Shown here one piece after another: positions 1 to 8,042 of a stretch of DNA of 64,000 nucleotides (positions are counted from its first letter, which is position 1; each line of letters begins with the position of its first letter). The stretch comes from Pseudomonas fulva NBRC 16637 = DSM 17717 (GTDB lineage Bacteria; Pseudomonadota; Gammaproteobacteria; Pseudomonadales; Pseudomonadaceae), in the NCBI RefSeq assembly GCF_000730565.1, contig NZ_BBIQ01000018.1, forward strand, positions 1 to 64,000. The letters run 5' to 3'. A program made the position numbers and the translations under genes. Below the pieces are notes generated by a model that saw only the letters and a list, made by a program, of their open reading frames with translations, searched no databases and was not told the origin of the DNA.

Positions 1-6
1 CGTTTA

Positions 7-65
7 CCCGCGTTTTGCGGGACTTTAAAGGCTCATTCGCATATTGAATGGGCCTTTTGTTTTTT
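7..65 (+). terminator. Rho-independent terminator of the gene upstream of the window
   Basis: A 12-bp stem (27-38 with 46-57, one G-T wobble) with a 7-nt loop runs into a T-rich tract at 55-65. A smaller stem CCCGC/GCGGG (7-11, 17-21) lies just before it. No coding frame enters from the left, so this ends a plus-strand transcript from outside the window. Confidence 0.85.
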
Positions 66-154
66 CTACCAAAAAATCCCTAACGCCGCTCTCCCTTCTG
101 GGGTGGACATTTCTGGTCCGCTCACTGCTAAATCCCCTTTTTGCCCCATGGGAC

Positions 155-595
155 ATGAACATGAGCTGGGACCTGCCCACACCTTTCATAATCGACGTGC
201 TTGTCGGCAGCGAAGACATCGATGGACTGGGGCATGCCAACAATGCCGTCTACGTCACTTGGCTGGAACGTTGCGCCTGGCGACATTCCCAACGCCTGGG
301 GTTGGACCTTGCGGCGTATCGCCTGCTTGATCGCGCCATGGCGGTGGTCCGTCACGAAATCGATTACCTCGCCGCCGCTTACGAAGGTGACGAATTGGAG
401 TTAGCCACCTGGATCGTCGACTGGGATCAGCGTCTGCGCATGACCCGACGGTTTCAGCTGCGTCGTGCGCGTGATGGGATGACCTTGCTTCGCGCCCGGA
501 CCACCTTTGCGTGTATCGAGCTGTCTACTGGCAAACCCAAGCGCATGCCTGCCGAATTTCTGGACGGCTACGGGCCAGCGCTGATGCCCGCCTGA
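155..595 (+). CDS. Acyl-CoA thioesterase, 4HBT (YbgC-like) hotdog family
   Basis: This small cytoplasmic hotdog-fold protein (146 aa from the start chosen here) probably hydrolyses acyl-CoA thioesters. The family signature DxxGHxNNxxY is visible near residues 18-28 (DIDGLGHANNAVY), where the Asp is the usual catalytic residue of the 4-hydroxybenzoyl-CoA thioesterase group. Length and single-domain layout fit YbgC/FcbC-type enzymes. The frame stays open upstream to 44, but that part overlaps the terminator T-tract and looks non-coding. The start is ATG 155 or ATG 161. The gene stands alone between a terminator and dusC. The substrate cannot be inferred from sequence. Confidence 0.82.
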   Translation: MNMSWDLPTPFIIDVLVGSEDIDGLGHANNAVYVTWLERCAWRHSQRLGLDLAAYRLLDRAMAVVRHEIDYLAAAYEGDELELATWIVDWDQRLRMTRRFQLRRARDGMTLLRARTTFACIELSTGKPKRMPAEFLDGYGPALMPA

Positions 596-610
596 AGCAC
601 GCCTAAATTT

Positions 611-625
611 TGCTAGACTGCCGCC
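611..625 (+). promoter_or_regulatory. Extended -10 promoter of dusC
   Basis: TGCTAGACT (TGn plus -10 TAGACT at 614-619) is followed by CCGCC, 27 bases before the dusC start. The same module recurs before trpF and cvpA in this window. No good -35 element is visible. Confidence 0.5.
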
Positions 626-645
626 TTTTGCGCCGAGATCATTCC

Positions 646-1617
646 ATGCAAATTGCCCTGGCCCCCATGGAGGGGCTGGTCGACAACATTCTGCGAGACG
701 TACTGACCCGCGTAGGCGGCGTCGATTGGTGCGTCAGTGAATTCATCCGCGTCTGTGATCGCCTGCTGCCAGCCTCCTCGTTCCATAAATTGGCCCCCGA
801 GCTGAGCAACGGCGCGCATACGGCGGCAGGCGTGCCCATGCGCGTGCAACTGCTGGGGTCCGACCCAGCGTGCCTTGCCGATAACGCTGCATTGGCCTGC
901 GAGCTGGGCGCCCCGGTCATCGACCTCAACTTTGGCTGCCCCGCCAAGACGGTGAACAAGTCCCGGGGTGGGGCGGTGCTGCTCAAGGAGCCTGAGTTGC
1001 TCCACGCCATTGTCCGCGAGGTCCGGCGCGCGGTGCCTGCCGCGATCCCCGTCACCGCCAAGATGCGCCTGGGTTTCGACACCCCGGATGGGGCGCTGGA
1101 CTGTGGCGTGGCCCTGGCTGAGGGCGGGGCGGCCCATTTGGTGGTACATGCCCGGACCAAGGTTGAAGGCTACAAGCCGCCTGCGCACTGGGAGTGGGTG
1201 GCGCGCGTGCAGGACGTGGTCAAGGTGCCGGTGTTCGCCAATGGCGAGATATGGACGGTCGACGACTGGCGTCGCTGCCGGGAAGTCAGCGGCGCTGAGC
1301 ACATCATGCTGGGGCGTGGCCTGGTTTCTCGCCCTGACCTGGGTGTGCAGATTGCCGCAGCCAATGCCGGAACGCCCTACCAGGCCATGGGTTGGGAGCA
1401 ATTGCTGCCGCTACTTCAGGCGTTCTGGCTTCAAGCCCAGGCCAAACTATCACCCCGATACGCCCCGGGACGAATGAAGCAATGGGTCGCCATGTTGACG
1501 CGCAGCTACCCTGAGGCCGTGCTGCTGTTCGCCGAGCTGCGCCGCGAAGATGACTGCGCGCGCATCGGGCGCTTGCTTGGCGTGGCGTCGACGGCAGATC
1601 AAGCGCAGGTGGCGTGA
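646..1617 (+). CDS. dusC: tRNA-dihydrouridine(16) synthase DusC
   Basis: This FMN-dependent enzyme reduces uridine 16 in the tRNA D-loop. The protein (323 aa) is a Dus TIM barrel: N-terminal MQIALAPMEG flavin-binding strand, catalytic Cys98 in NFGCPAKTVNKSRGGAVLL, the KMRLGF segment and a late VHARTKVEGY segment. The VHART stretch and overall length fit the DusC branch rather than DusA or DusB. ATG 646 is preferred over the in-frame extension from 610 because the conserved first strand begins there and an extended -10 promoter occupies the extension. It is cytoplasmic and apparently monocistronic. Confidence 0.92.
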   Translation: MQIALAPMEGLVDNILRDVLTRVGGVDWCVSEFIRVCDRLLPASSFHKLAPELSNGAHTAAGVPMRVQLLGSDPACLADNAALACELGAPVIDLNFGCPAKTVNKSRGGAVLLKEPELLHAIVREVRRAVPAAIPVTAKMRLGFDTPDGALDCGVALAEGGAAHLVVHARTKVEGYKPPAHWEWVARVQDVVKVPVFANGEIWTVDDWRRCREVSGAEHIMLGRGLVSRPDLGVQIAAANAGTPYQAMGWEQLLPLLQAFWLQAQAKLSPRYAPGRMKQWVAMLTRSYPEAVLLFAELRREDDCARIGRLLGVASTADQAQVA

Positions 1618-1652
1618 CCACCTGGCACAGGCGAAATTTTTTTTGCACGGCC

Positions 1653-1680
1653 CTTGAAAGCGCCTTGATGGACCTTATCT
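1653..1680 (+). promoter_or_regulatory. Sigma-32-like heat-shock promoter of ibpA
   Basis: CTTGAAA (1653-1659) matches the sigma-32 -35 consensus. About 13 bases later GACCTTATCT (1671-1680) resembles the CCCCATnT -10 box. Spacing and position ahead of a small heat-shock gene fit. The -10 match is partial. Confidence 0.6.
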
Positions 1681-1686
1681 CTTGAG

Positions 1687-1745
1687 TACGCGATGCCGAA
1701 TTCGGGTCGCGTAATGACTTACTTGCTGATATCTCAGGAGTTATG
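1687..1745 (+). promoter_or_regulatory. ROSE-type RNA thermometer in the ibpA leader
   Basis: The leader can fold into an outer stem TACGCGA/TCGCGTA (1687-1693 with 1707-1713) enclosing CCGAATTCGG. A second hairpin masks the Shine-Dalgarno: ACUUGCUGA (1721-1729) pairs with UCAGGAGU (1734-1741), leaving G1725 bulged inside a UUGCU motif opposite AGGAG. A U(U/C)GCU strand with a bulged G against the ribosome site is the hallmark of ROSE elements, which melt on heat shock. The structure was read by eye and not folded computationally. Confidence 0.85.
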
Positions 1746-1748
1746 ACC

Positions 1749-2192
1749 ATGACTACCGCTTTCTCTCTTGCACCACTGTTCCGCCACTCCGTTGGTTTCG
1801 ACCGCTTCAATGACCTGTTCGAATCCGCGGCACGTAATGAGGCTGGTAGCAGCTACCCGCCCTACAATGTGGAAAAGCACGGTGATGACCAGTACCGCAT
1901 CGTGGTTGCCGCGGCTGGTTTCCAGGAAGAGGATCTCGACCTTCAGGTCGAAAAAGGCGTGCTCACCGTGACCGGTGGCAAGCGTGACAATGGCTCGGCA
2001 GAAGTGACATACCTGCACCAGGGCATTGCCCAGCGCGCCTTCAAGCTCTCCTTCCGTCTGGCTGACCACATCGAGGTCAAGGCTGCGGGCTTGGCCAACG
2101 GTCTGCTTAGCATCGATCTGCTGCGTATCGTGCCTGAAGAAGCCAAGGCCAAGCGCATCCCGATCAACGGCGAGCAACCCGCGCTGAACTGA
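1749..2192 (+). CDS. ibpA: Small heat-shock protein Hsp20 (IbpA)
   Basis: This ATP-independent holdase (147 aa) binds unfolding proteins during heat stress. An alpha-crystallin domain spans about residues 33-130 (YPPYNVEKHGDDQYRIVVAAAGF, then LTVTGGKR), with the conserved A-x-x-x-n-G-v-L-like element as KAAGLANGLLSIDL. The C-terminal IxI oligomerisation motif is present as I-P-I near residues 137-139. ATG 1743 lies only 2 bases after the AGGAG (1736-1740), whereas ATG 1749 is 8 bases away, so 1749 is preferred. Control is dual: a heat-shock promoter and a ROSE thermometer directly upstream. A strong hairpin follows the gene. Confidence 0.95.
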   Translation: MTTAFSLAPLFRHSVGFDRFNDLFESAARNEAGSSYPPYNVEKHGDDQYRIVVAAAGFQEEDLDLQVEKGVLTVTGGKRDNGSAEVTYLHQGIAQRAFKLSFRLADHIEVKAAGLANGLLSIDLLRIVPEEAKAKRIPINGEQPALN

Positions 2193-2206
2193 TCCAGCGC
2201 ATCACC

Positions 2207-2234
2207 AAGAAGGGCACCCCAGGGTGCCCTTCTT
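2207..2234. terminator. Bidirectional terminator between ibpA and the GGDEF/EAL gene
   Basis: A perfect 13-bp inverted repeat (2207-2219 and 2222-2234, AAGAAGGGCACCC and its complement) with a 2-base centre lies between two convergent genes. TTCTT closes the repeat on the plus strand, and the same tract serves the minus strand. Confidence 0.85.
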
Positions 2235-2258
2235 GCGTTGTGCAGGCGCGCGGTCACT

Positions 2259-5200
2259 TCAGGGCGCTTGCAACAGTTGCCGGAACGCCTGCAGCGGCAA
2301 AGGCCGGCTGTGCAGGTAGCCCTGGTACAGGTGACACCCCAATTTTTCCAGAAACGCCAGCTGTTCGGTCAGCTCTACACCCTCGGCGATTACCGCAAGC
2401 CCGAGGCTAAGCGCCATGGCCACGATGGCGCGGACGATTTCAGCATCGTTGGGGTCTATCGTTACGTCACGGACGAATGTCTGGTCAATCTTCAGTGCAT
2501 CGACGGGCAGGCGTTTGAGGTAGGTCAGCGAGGAATACCCCGTGCCGAAGTCGTCCATGGCAAACGTTACCCCGTGGCTTTGCAACGCCCGCATCTTGGC
2601 AATGGTGTCTTCCAGGTTCTGAATGACGATACCTTCGGTGATTTCGAGCTTGAGCACTTTCCTGGGCAACTGACTGTCGTCGAGGCTGCGCAGGACGCGG
2701 CCAACAAAATCTTTCTGGCGAAATTGCCGCGGGCTGATGTTGACGCACAGGCTGAAATCGTCGGCATCTATCAAGCCGTCGGCCAGCAGGTGGGCGCAGG
2801 CAACGCAAGCCTCATCGAGTACCCAATTGCCCACCTCCAGAATCAACCCGCTTTCCTCAAGGACCTGAATGAACTGGCCCGGCGACTGCTGGCCGAGTTG
2901 AGGGTGGTGCCAGCGCAGCAGCACCTCGGCACCGACGATCCGGTTGTCGCGGGCGTCGATCTGCGGTTGATAATGCAGGGCCATTTCGCCACGGGCCAGC
3001 GCCAGGCGTAAATCACTCTCCATGCGCAGGCGTTCGCTGGCCGCCTTCTGCATGCTGGCATGAAACAGTTGAGTCGTATTGCGCCCGGAGTCCTTGGCGC
3101 GATAAAGCGCGATGTCGGCGCGTTTGAGCAGGTCGGCAGGCGTTGTGCCGTGGTCCGGGATCAAGGCCACGCCAATGCTGGGTGTCACCTGCAGGCGTTG
3201 GCCGTCGAGTGACATGGGCTGGGCCAGCAGCGCGCGTAGGGTGTCAGCCAACTGGCGAACCGTATCCTCGACCTCATCACGATCGCCTTCCAGGCCGCTG
3301 AGCAGTACCACGAACTCGTCACCGCCCAGCCGTGCCACGGTATCCTCTACACGTACACTGGCCTCTAGTCTGGCCGTGATGATCTTGAGCACTGCATCAC
3401 CGACCGGATGGCCCAGCGAGTCGTTGATGTGCTTGAAATGGTCCAGATCGAGGAAAAGCAGGGCGCCGCGCAGATTGCGCTGCTTGAGCAAGGCGATCTG
3501 CTGACCCAGCCGCTCCATCAGCAGAGCACGGTTCGGAAGATTGGTCAGCGGGTCGTGGTAGGCAAGGTGACGGATCTGTGCCTGGGCGTGTTTCAGTTGG
3601 CTGACGTCCCGCGCGGTCATCAGCAGGCACTGCACGTCGTTGAGCAGGATCTGCTCCACGGACACCTCTACCGTCAGGAGATCGCCGCGCTTGTTGCGCC
3701 CCAGCATTTCTCGGTGGTGTACCCGGCCATGCTCGCGCAGTTCGGCCAGCAGGGTGGTTCGCTGTTGCGCATCGGTCCAGATGCCGATGTCGAAAACGGT
3801 GCGCCCGACGACCTCGCCCGCCGAGTATCCGGTCAAACGGCAGAAACCGTCGTTGATTTCCAGGTAACGCCCGGTTGCGCATTCAGTGATGGTGATGGCG
3901 TCCGGGCTTGAGTGAAACGCCTTGGCGAATTTCTCTTCGCTGGATTTGAGCGCTGCCTCTGCCCGCTGTTGTTGGGTGATGTCGCGCAGCGTGGTGACGC
4001 TGCAGGGTTGGCCGTCCACTGTGATCAGGCGGCTGGAGATCAGGCAGGTCAAGGCGTCGCCACTGCGGTGATGGACGACCAACGCAACATTGCTCAGGGC
4101 CTGCTCGCGGATGACCCGTTCGATGCGGTGCGCACGCAGGGCCGATTCGGCCCACAAGCCTATTTCTTGGGCCGTGCGGCCGATCAACTGCTCGGTCGTC
4201 CAACCGAAGGTATGGGTGAAGGCGGGGTTGATCTCGATGAATTGTCCCGTGTCCTGGCGCGTTACGCAGATAGGGTCGGGGCTGACTTGAAACAGGCTGG
4301 CAAACTTTTCCTCCGAGGCACTCAGGCGAAGCTCGCGCTCAACCTGGTCGGTGATGTCGAGCAGGGTGCCGGCCATGCGCAGAGGGTTGCCGTGATCGTC
4401 GCGATACAAGCGCGCACGGCTTTCGATATACCGCGAAACGCCATTCTCCAACTGTACCCGGTAGGTGAACTGATAATTGCCAGCCGGCCCTTCGCGCAGG
4501 CTGCTGTAGGCCTTGCGCATGGAGAGGCGTTCCTGTTCCGGAACGCCTTCAAAAAACGCATCGAAGGACTCGTGAAAGGCTACTGGCGGCAGCCCGTGTA
4601 ATTGTGCAGCCCGGGCCGAGCCGTAGAGCATGCCGCTAGGAATGTGCCAGTCCCACGTGCCTAGCTGGGCCGAATCCAGCGCAAGGTCCAGGCGCTCCTG
4701 GCTGTCCTTGAGGGCAAGATCCGCGCGCTTTCGCTCGGTGGTGTCGACGAAAGTACTGAGCTGATAGGTGGTGCCTTCAAGCTCGATGCCCTGGGTGCAA
4801 AGGATGCCGTCGTGGACCTTGCCGTCGCTGCCGCGAAACTGCACCTCCATGGTCAGCGGGCCGCCGTTAAGGCGCGAAGAATCGAGCATGTGCTGGCGTT
4901 GCGCGGCGTCGGCCCACAACCCCAACGCCACGCTGGTACGGCCGATGACCTGGCTGGCGGGCCAGGCGAATGTATCCTCGAAGTGCCGATTGACTTCGAA
5001 GATCATGCCGTCGTGACGTCGGGTCAACAAGATGGCATTGGGGCTCAGGTGGAAGAGGGTGGCAAGGCGCTTTTCAGAGTTCATCAGCGCAGTTTCCCGC
5101 TCGCGCTGGCGCGTGATCTCGCGTACCACCCCAATCATCTGCGGCCTGCCGTGCGGGTCGCAGGTCAGGCTGCCATTGATCTCCAGCCAATGCAGGCTGC

Positions 5201-5570
5201 CGTCTGGCCAGCGAATGCGGTGGCGCATGGCCCGCCCTACCGGTTCGCCATCGAACACCGCCTGGAACGCCTTGCGTGTTCGCGCGCGGTCCTCTTCGGC
5301 AAGCAGGTCCAGGTAATCGATGTCTCCGGGCAGGGCGCGCAGCGGGTCGAAACCGAACAGGGCCTGGGTGCCCCGGGACCAGCTTACCCGGCCGCTTTCA
5401 ATATCCCAAAGCCACGCACCCAGGCGCGCACCATTCAAGGCGGCCAACAGCTGCGGCGCACTCTGCCAGGCCTGCTCCGACGCCTCGGGGTCTGCCGCAT
5501 GGATTCGCGGCAGGCGCATGAAGCGGTTTGCTGATTTGGGCATGGTTACCAGACCTTTGGCATGGGGCAC
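2259..5570 (-). CDS. Multi-PAS GGDEF/EAL cyclic-di-GMP regulator
   Basis: This 1103-aa protein makes and/or degrades cyclic di-GMP in response to sensed signals. By eye there are five PAS/PAC units (about 45-152, 165-282, 288-410, 420-535, 545-658), a GGDEF domain (about 665-838) and an EAL domain (about 850-1100). GGDEF is intact at 749-753, with an RVED inhibitory site (RxxD) five residues before it. The EAL motif reads E-V-L at 882-884, and DDFGTGYS (1006-1013) and the KIDQTF lysine are kept, so both activities look possible. No membrane segment is visible, so it is probably cytoplasmic. AAGGA sits 8 bases before the ATG at 5570. It lies 29 bp behind the LysR gene and may share its transcript. 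Confidence 0.93.
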   Translation of the reverse strand: MPHAKGLVTMPKSANRFMRLPRIHAADPEASEQAWQSAPQLLAALNGARLGAWLWDIESGRVSWSRGTQALFGFDPLRALPGDIDYLDLLAEEDRARTRKAFQAVFDGEPVGRAMRHRIRWPDGSLHWLEINGSLTCDPHGRPQMIGVVREITRQRERETALMNSEKRLATLFHLSPNAILLTRRHDGMIFEVNRHFEDTFAWPASQVIGRTSVALGLWADAAQRQHMLDSSRLNGGPLTMEVQFRGSDGKVHDGILCTQGIELEGTTYQLSTFVDTTERKRADLALKDSQERLDLALDSAQLGTWDWHIPSGMLYGSARAAQLHGLPPVAFHESFDAFFEGVPEQERLSMRKAYSSLREGPAGNYQFTYRVQLENGVSRYIESRARLYRDDHGNPLRMAGTLLDITDQVERELRLSASEEKFASLFQVSPDPICVTRQDTGQFIEINPAFTHTFGWTTEQLIGRTAQEIGLWAESALRAHRIERVIREQALSNVALVVHHRSGDALTCLISSRLITVDGQPCSVTTLRDITQQQRAEAALKSSEEKFAKAFHSSPDAITITECATGRYLEINDGFCRLTGYSAGEVVGRTVFDIGIWTDAQQRTTLLAELREHGRVHHREMLGRNKRGDLLTVEVSVEQILLNDVQCLLMTARDVSQLKHAQAQIRHLAYHDPLTNLPNRALLMERLGQQIALLKQRNLRGALLFLDLDHFKHINDSLGHPVGDAVLKIITARLEASVRVEDTVARLGGDEFVVLLSGLEGDRDEVEDTVRQLADTLRALLAQPMSLDGQRLQVTPSIGVALIPDHGTTPADLLKRADIALYRAKDSGRNTTQLFHASMQKAASERLRMESDLRLALARGEMALHYQPQIDARDNRIVGAEVLLRWHHPQLGQQSPGQFIQVLEESGLILEVGNWVLDEACVACAHLLADGLIDADDFSLCVNISPRQFRQKDFVGRVLRSLDDSQLPRKVLKLEITEGIVIQNLEDTIAKMRALQSHGVTFAMDDFGTGYSSLTYLKRLPVDALKIDQTFVRDVTIDPNDAEIVRAIVAMALSLGLAVIAEGVELTEQLAFLEKLGCHLYQGYLHSRPLPLQAFRQLLQAP

Positions 5571-5599
5571 ATCCTTGAAGGGGCCGGGCAGACGGCTGT

Positions 5600-6478
5600 T
5601 CAGACGCTTGCGGCATGGCCATCGAGCAGGGCCATGAACGCCTTGGCGGCGTTGGACAGGGTCCGCTCGGTGTGCAGAATGTAGCCTAGCTGGCGGGACA
5701 ACCCAATGCCGGGCAAGGCGATGGGTGCCACCTGGTCGTCAAGCATCGTGCGCGGCAGCACGCTCCAGGCCAGACCGATCGATACCATCATCTTGATGGT
5801 TTCCAGGTAGTTGGTGCTCATGGCGATGTTCGGTGTCAGGCCTTGGCTTTCGAACAGACGCTGGACAATGTGGTGGGTGAACGTATTGCCTCCTGGAAAC
5901 ACCGCAGGGTGGCAAGACACATCGGCAAGGGTAACGGCGTCGTTGTTGGCCAATGGGTGCTCGGGGGCGGCTACGAAATCCAGCGCGTCCTGCCATACCG
6001 GTACCGCGTTGATCAGGGGGTGGGGCTCAGGTGCGAGGGTAATGACCGCCAGTTCGGCACGACCATGCAGAATCTCATCGTAGGCCTGTTCCGAATCCAG
6101 AAACTGAATATCCAACGCCACTGCCGGGTATTGGCGGGTGAAAGCCCGCAATAATGGGGGAAGGCGGTGCAGGCCGATGTGGTGGCTTGTGGCCAGGGTC
6201 AACCGCCCCCCCACTTCCCCTGACAAATTGGTCAGCGCCCGTCGGGTATCCTCAAGCACGTTGAGAATTTGGTAGGCCCTGGGAAGCAGTGCACGCCCGG
6301 CTTCGGTCAATGTCACCTCGCGGCCCAGGCGGTCGAACAACCGTGTGCTCAACTGCTGCTCCAGGCCAGCAATGCGCTTGCTGACGGCAGGCTGGGTCAG
6401 GTACAGACGCTCGGCTGCACTGGAAAAGCTGCCGATTTCCGCAATGGCGATAAATGCACTGAGATTGGCCAAGTCCAT
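5600..6478 (-). CDS. LysR-family regulator divergent from leuC
   Basis: This 292-aa LysR transcription factor has an N-terminal winged HTH (about 1-60: FSSAAERLYLTQPAVSKRIAGLE) and a two-lobed effector domain (about 90-290). It reads away from leuC across a 130-bp gap holding two dyads and a T-N11-A site, the classical arrangement for an autoregulated LysR protein that controls its divergent neighbour. It is therefore a candidate activator of leucine biosynthesis, possibly responding to a leucine-pathway intermediate; that role is inference from position. The domain family is certain. Confidence 0.92.
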   Translation of the reverse strand: MDLANLSAFIAIAEIGSFSSAAERLYLTQPAVSKRIAGLEQQLSTRLFDRLGREVTLTEAGRALLPRAYQILNVLEDTRRALTNLSGEVGGRLTLATSHHIGLHRLPPLLRAFTRQYPAVALDIQFLDSEQAYDEILHGRAELAVITLAPEPHPLINAVPVWQDALDFVAAPEHPLANNDAVTLADVSCHPAVFPGGNTFTHHIVQRLFESQGLTPNIAMSTNYLETIKMMVSIGLAWSVLPRTMLDDQVAPIALPGIGLSRQLGYILHTERTLSNAAKAFMALLDGHAASV

Positions 6479-6496
6479 TGGGAGAATTCCTTTCGG

Positions 6497-6534
6497 TTAT
6501 CCAAAGGATAAAAATTATGAATTTGAGTTATTCA
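6497..6534. promoter_or_regulatory. Candidate LysR operators between the LysR gene and leuC
   Basis: Site 1 (6497-6511) is the perfect dyad TTATCC-AAA-GGATAA, containing a T-N11-A core (TATCCAAAGGATA). Site 2 (6518-6534) is TGAAT-N7-ATTCA and overlaps the leuC -35. One site upstream and one at the -35 match LysR recognition and activation sites. Confidence 0.65.
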
Positions 6535-6551
6535 CTCTAACCCCCTAGCAT
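6523..6551 (+). promoter_or_regulatory. Sigma-70 promoter of leuC
   Basis: TTGAGT (6523-6528) and TAGCAT (6546-6551) are separated by exactly 17 bases. Transcription would start near 6558, about 50 bases before the leuC ATG. The -35 lies inside the second LysR-type dyad. Confidence 0.65.
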
Positions 6552-6608
6552 CGCCCATACAAGCCAAGGGGTCTTTGGCATAGAAAGACGCTGATGAGGA
6601 ACAGTCTG

Positions 6609-8042
6609 ATGGCTGGCAAAACGCTCTACGACAAACTCTGGGAAGCCCACGAGGTCAAGCGCCGTGATGACGGCTCGTCCTTGATCTACATCGACCGTCA
6701 CATCATCCATGAAGTGACCTCGCCGCAGGCTTTCGAAGGGCTGCGCCTGGCCAAGCGCAAGCCATGGCGTATCGATGCCAACATCGCCACGCCCGACCAC
6801 AACGTGCCGACCACCCCGGAGCGCAAGGGCGGGATCGAAGCCATTGTCGACCAGGTGTCGCGCCTACAGGTGCAGACCCTCGACGAGAACTGTGATGAAT
6901 ACGGCATCGTCGAATTCAAGATGAACGACGAGCGCCAGGGCATCGTCCACGTCATCAGCCCCGAACAAGGCGCTACCTTGCCAGGCATGACCGTGGTCTG
7001 CGGCGACTCACACACCTCCACCCACGGCGCCTTCGGTGCGCTGGCCCACGGCATCGGCACCTCCGAGGTCGAACACGTACTGGCTACCCAGTGCCTGGTG
7101 GCCAAGAAGATGAAGAACATGCTGGTGCGCGTCGAAGGCCAGCTGCCGCCGGGTGTCACGGCCAAGGACATCGTCCTGGCGGTGATCGGCAAGATCGGCA
7201 CTGCCGGTGGCAACGGTCACGCGATGGAGTTTGCGGGCAGTGCCATTCGCGAGCTGTCGATGGAAGGCCGCATGACCATCTGCAACATGTCCATCGAAGC
7301 CGGTGCCCGTGTTGGCTTGGTGGCCACCGACGCCACCACCATCGCTTATGTCGAAGGCCGCCCTTACTCGCCCAAGGGCGAGCAGTGGACGCGTGCTGTC
7401 CAGGCGTGGAAAGACCTGGTGTCCGATGAGGATGCCGTTTTCGATACCGTGGTCGAACTCGATGCCACGCAGATCAAGCCGCAGGTCAGCTGGGGTACCT
7501 CGCCAGAAATGGTGCTTGCCGTCGACCAGCGGGTGCCGGACCCGGCTGCCGAAGCCGACCTGGTCAAGCGTGGCTCCATTGAGCGCGCCCTGAAGTACAT
7601 GGGCCTGAAGGCCAACCAGGCGATCACCGATATCCACCTGGATCGCGTGTTCATCGGCTCGTGCACCAATTCGCGCATCGAAGACCTGCGCGCGGCAGCG
7701 CAGATCGCCAAGGGCCGCAAGGTGGCGAGCAGCGTCAAGCAAGCCATCGTCGTTCCCGGCTCGGGCCTGGTGAAGGCTCAGGCCGAGCGTGAAGGCCTGG
7801 ACAAGATATTCGTCGAAGCCGGCTTCGAATGGCGCGAGCCAGGCTGCTCGATGTGCCTGGCCATGAACCCGGATCGGCTGGAAAGCGGCGAGCACTGTGC
7901 ATCCACCTCCAACCGTAACTTCGAAGGTCGTCAGGGCGCAGGTGGCCGCACGCACCTGGTGAGCCCGGCCATGGCCGCCGCGGCCGCCGTCACCGGCCAC
8001 TTCATCGATGTCCGCGAGTTGATCCAAGGGAGCGCAGCATGA
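6609..8042 (+). CDS. leuC: 3-isopropylmalate dehydratase large subunit
   Basis: LeuC (477 aa) with LeuD isomerises 2-isopropylmalate to 3-isopropylmalate in leucine synthesis. It is an aconitase-fold protein with a 4Fe-4S cluster; the three ligands are visible as Cys352 (GSCTNSR), Cys413 and Cys416 (GCSMC). CGDSHTSTHGAFG is the substrate and cluster loop near residue 130. ATG 6609 is chosen over the in-frame 6594 codon because it has an AGGA at proper spacing and begins the conserved MAGKTLYDKLW. The stop overlaps leuD in ATGA, so the two subunits are translationally coupled. Confidence 0.98.
   Translation: MAGKTLYDKLWEAHEVKRRDDGSSLIYIDRHIIHEVTSPQAFEGLRLAKRKPWRIDANIATPDHNVPTTPERKGGIEAIVDQVSRLQVQTLDENCDEYGIVEFKMNDERQGIVHVISPEQGATLPGMTVVCGDSHTSTHGAFGALAHGIGTSEVEHVLATQCLVAKKMKNMLVRVEGQLPPGVTAKDIVLAVIGKIGTAGGNGHAMEFAGSAIRELSMEGRMTICNMSIEAGARVGLVATDATTIAYVEGRPYSPKGEQWTRAVQAWKDLVSDEDAVFDTVVELDATQIKPQVSWGTSPEMVLAVDQRVPDPAAEADLVKRGSIERALKYMGLKANQAITDIHLDRVFIGSCTNSRIEDLRAAAQIAKGRKVASSVKQAIVVPGSGLVKAQAEREGLDKIFVEAGFEWREPGCSMCLAMNPDRLESGEHCASTSNRNFEGRQGAGGRTHLVSPAMAAAAAVTGHFIDVRELIQGSAA

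Noticed and set aside
44..154. N-terminal extension of the thioesterase gene
   Set aside because: It would begin inside the upstream terminator and adds residues outside the hotdog fold.
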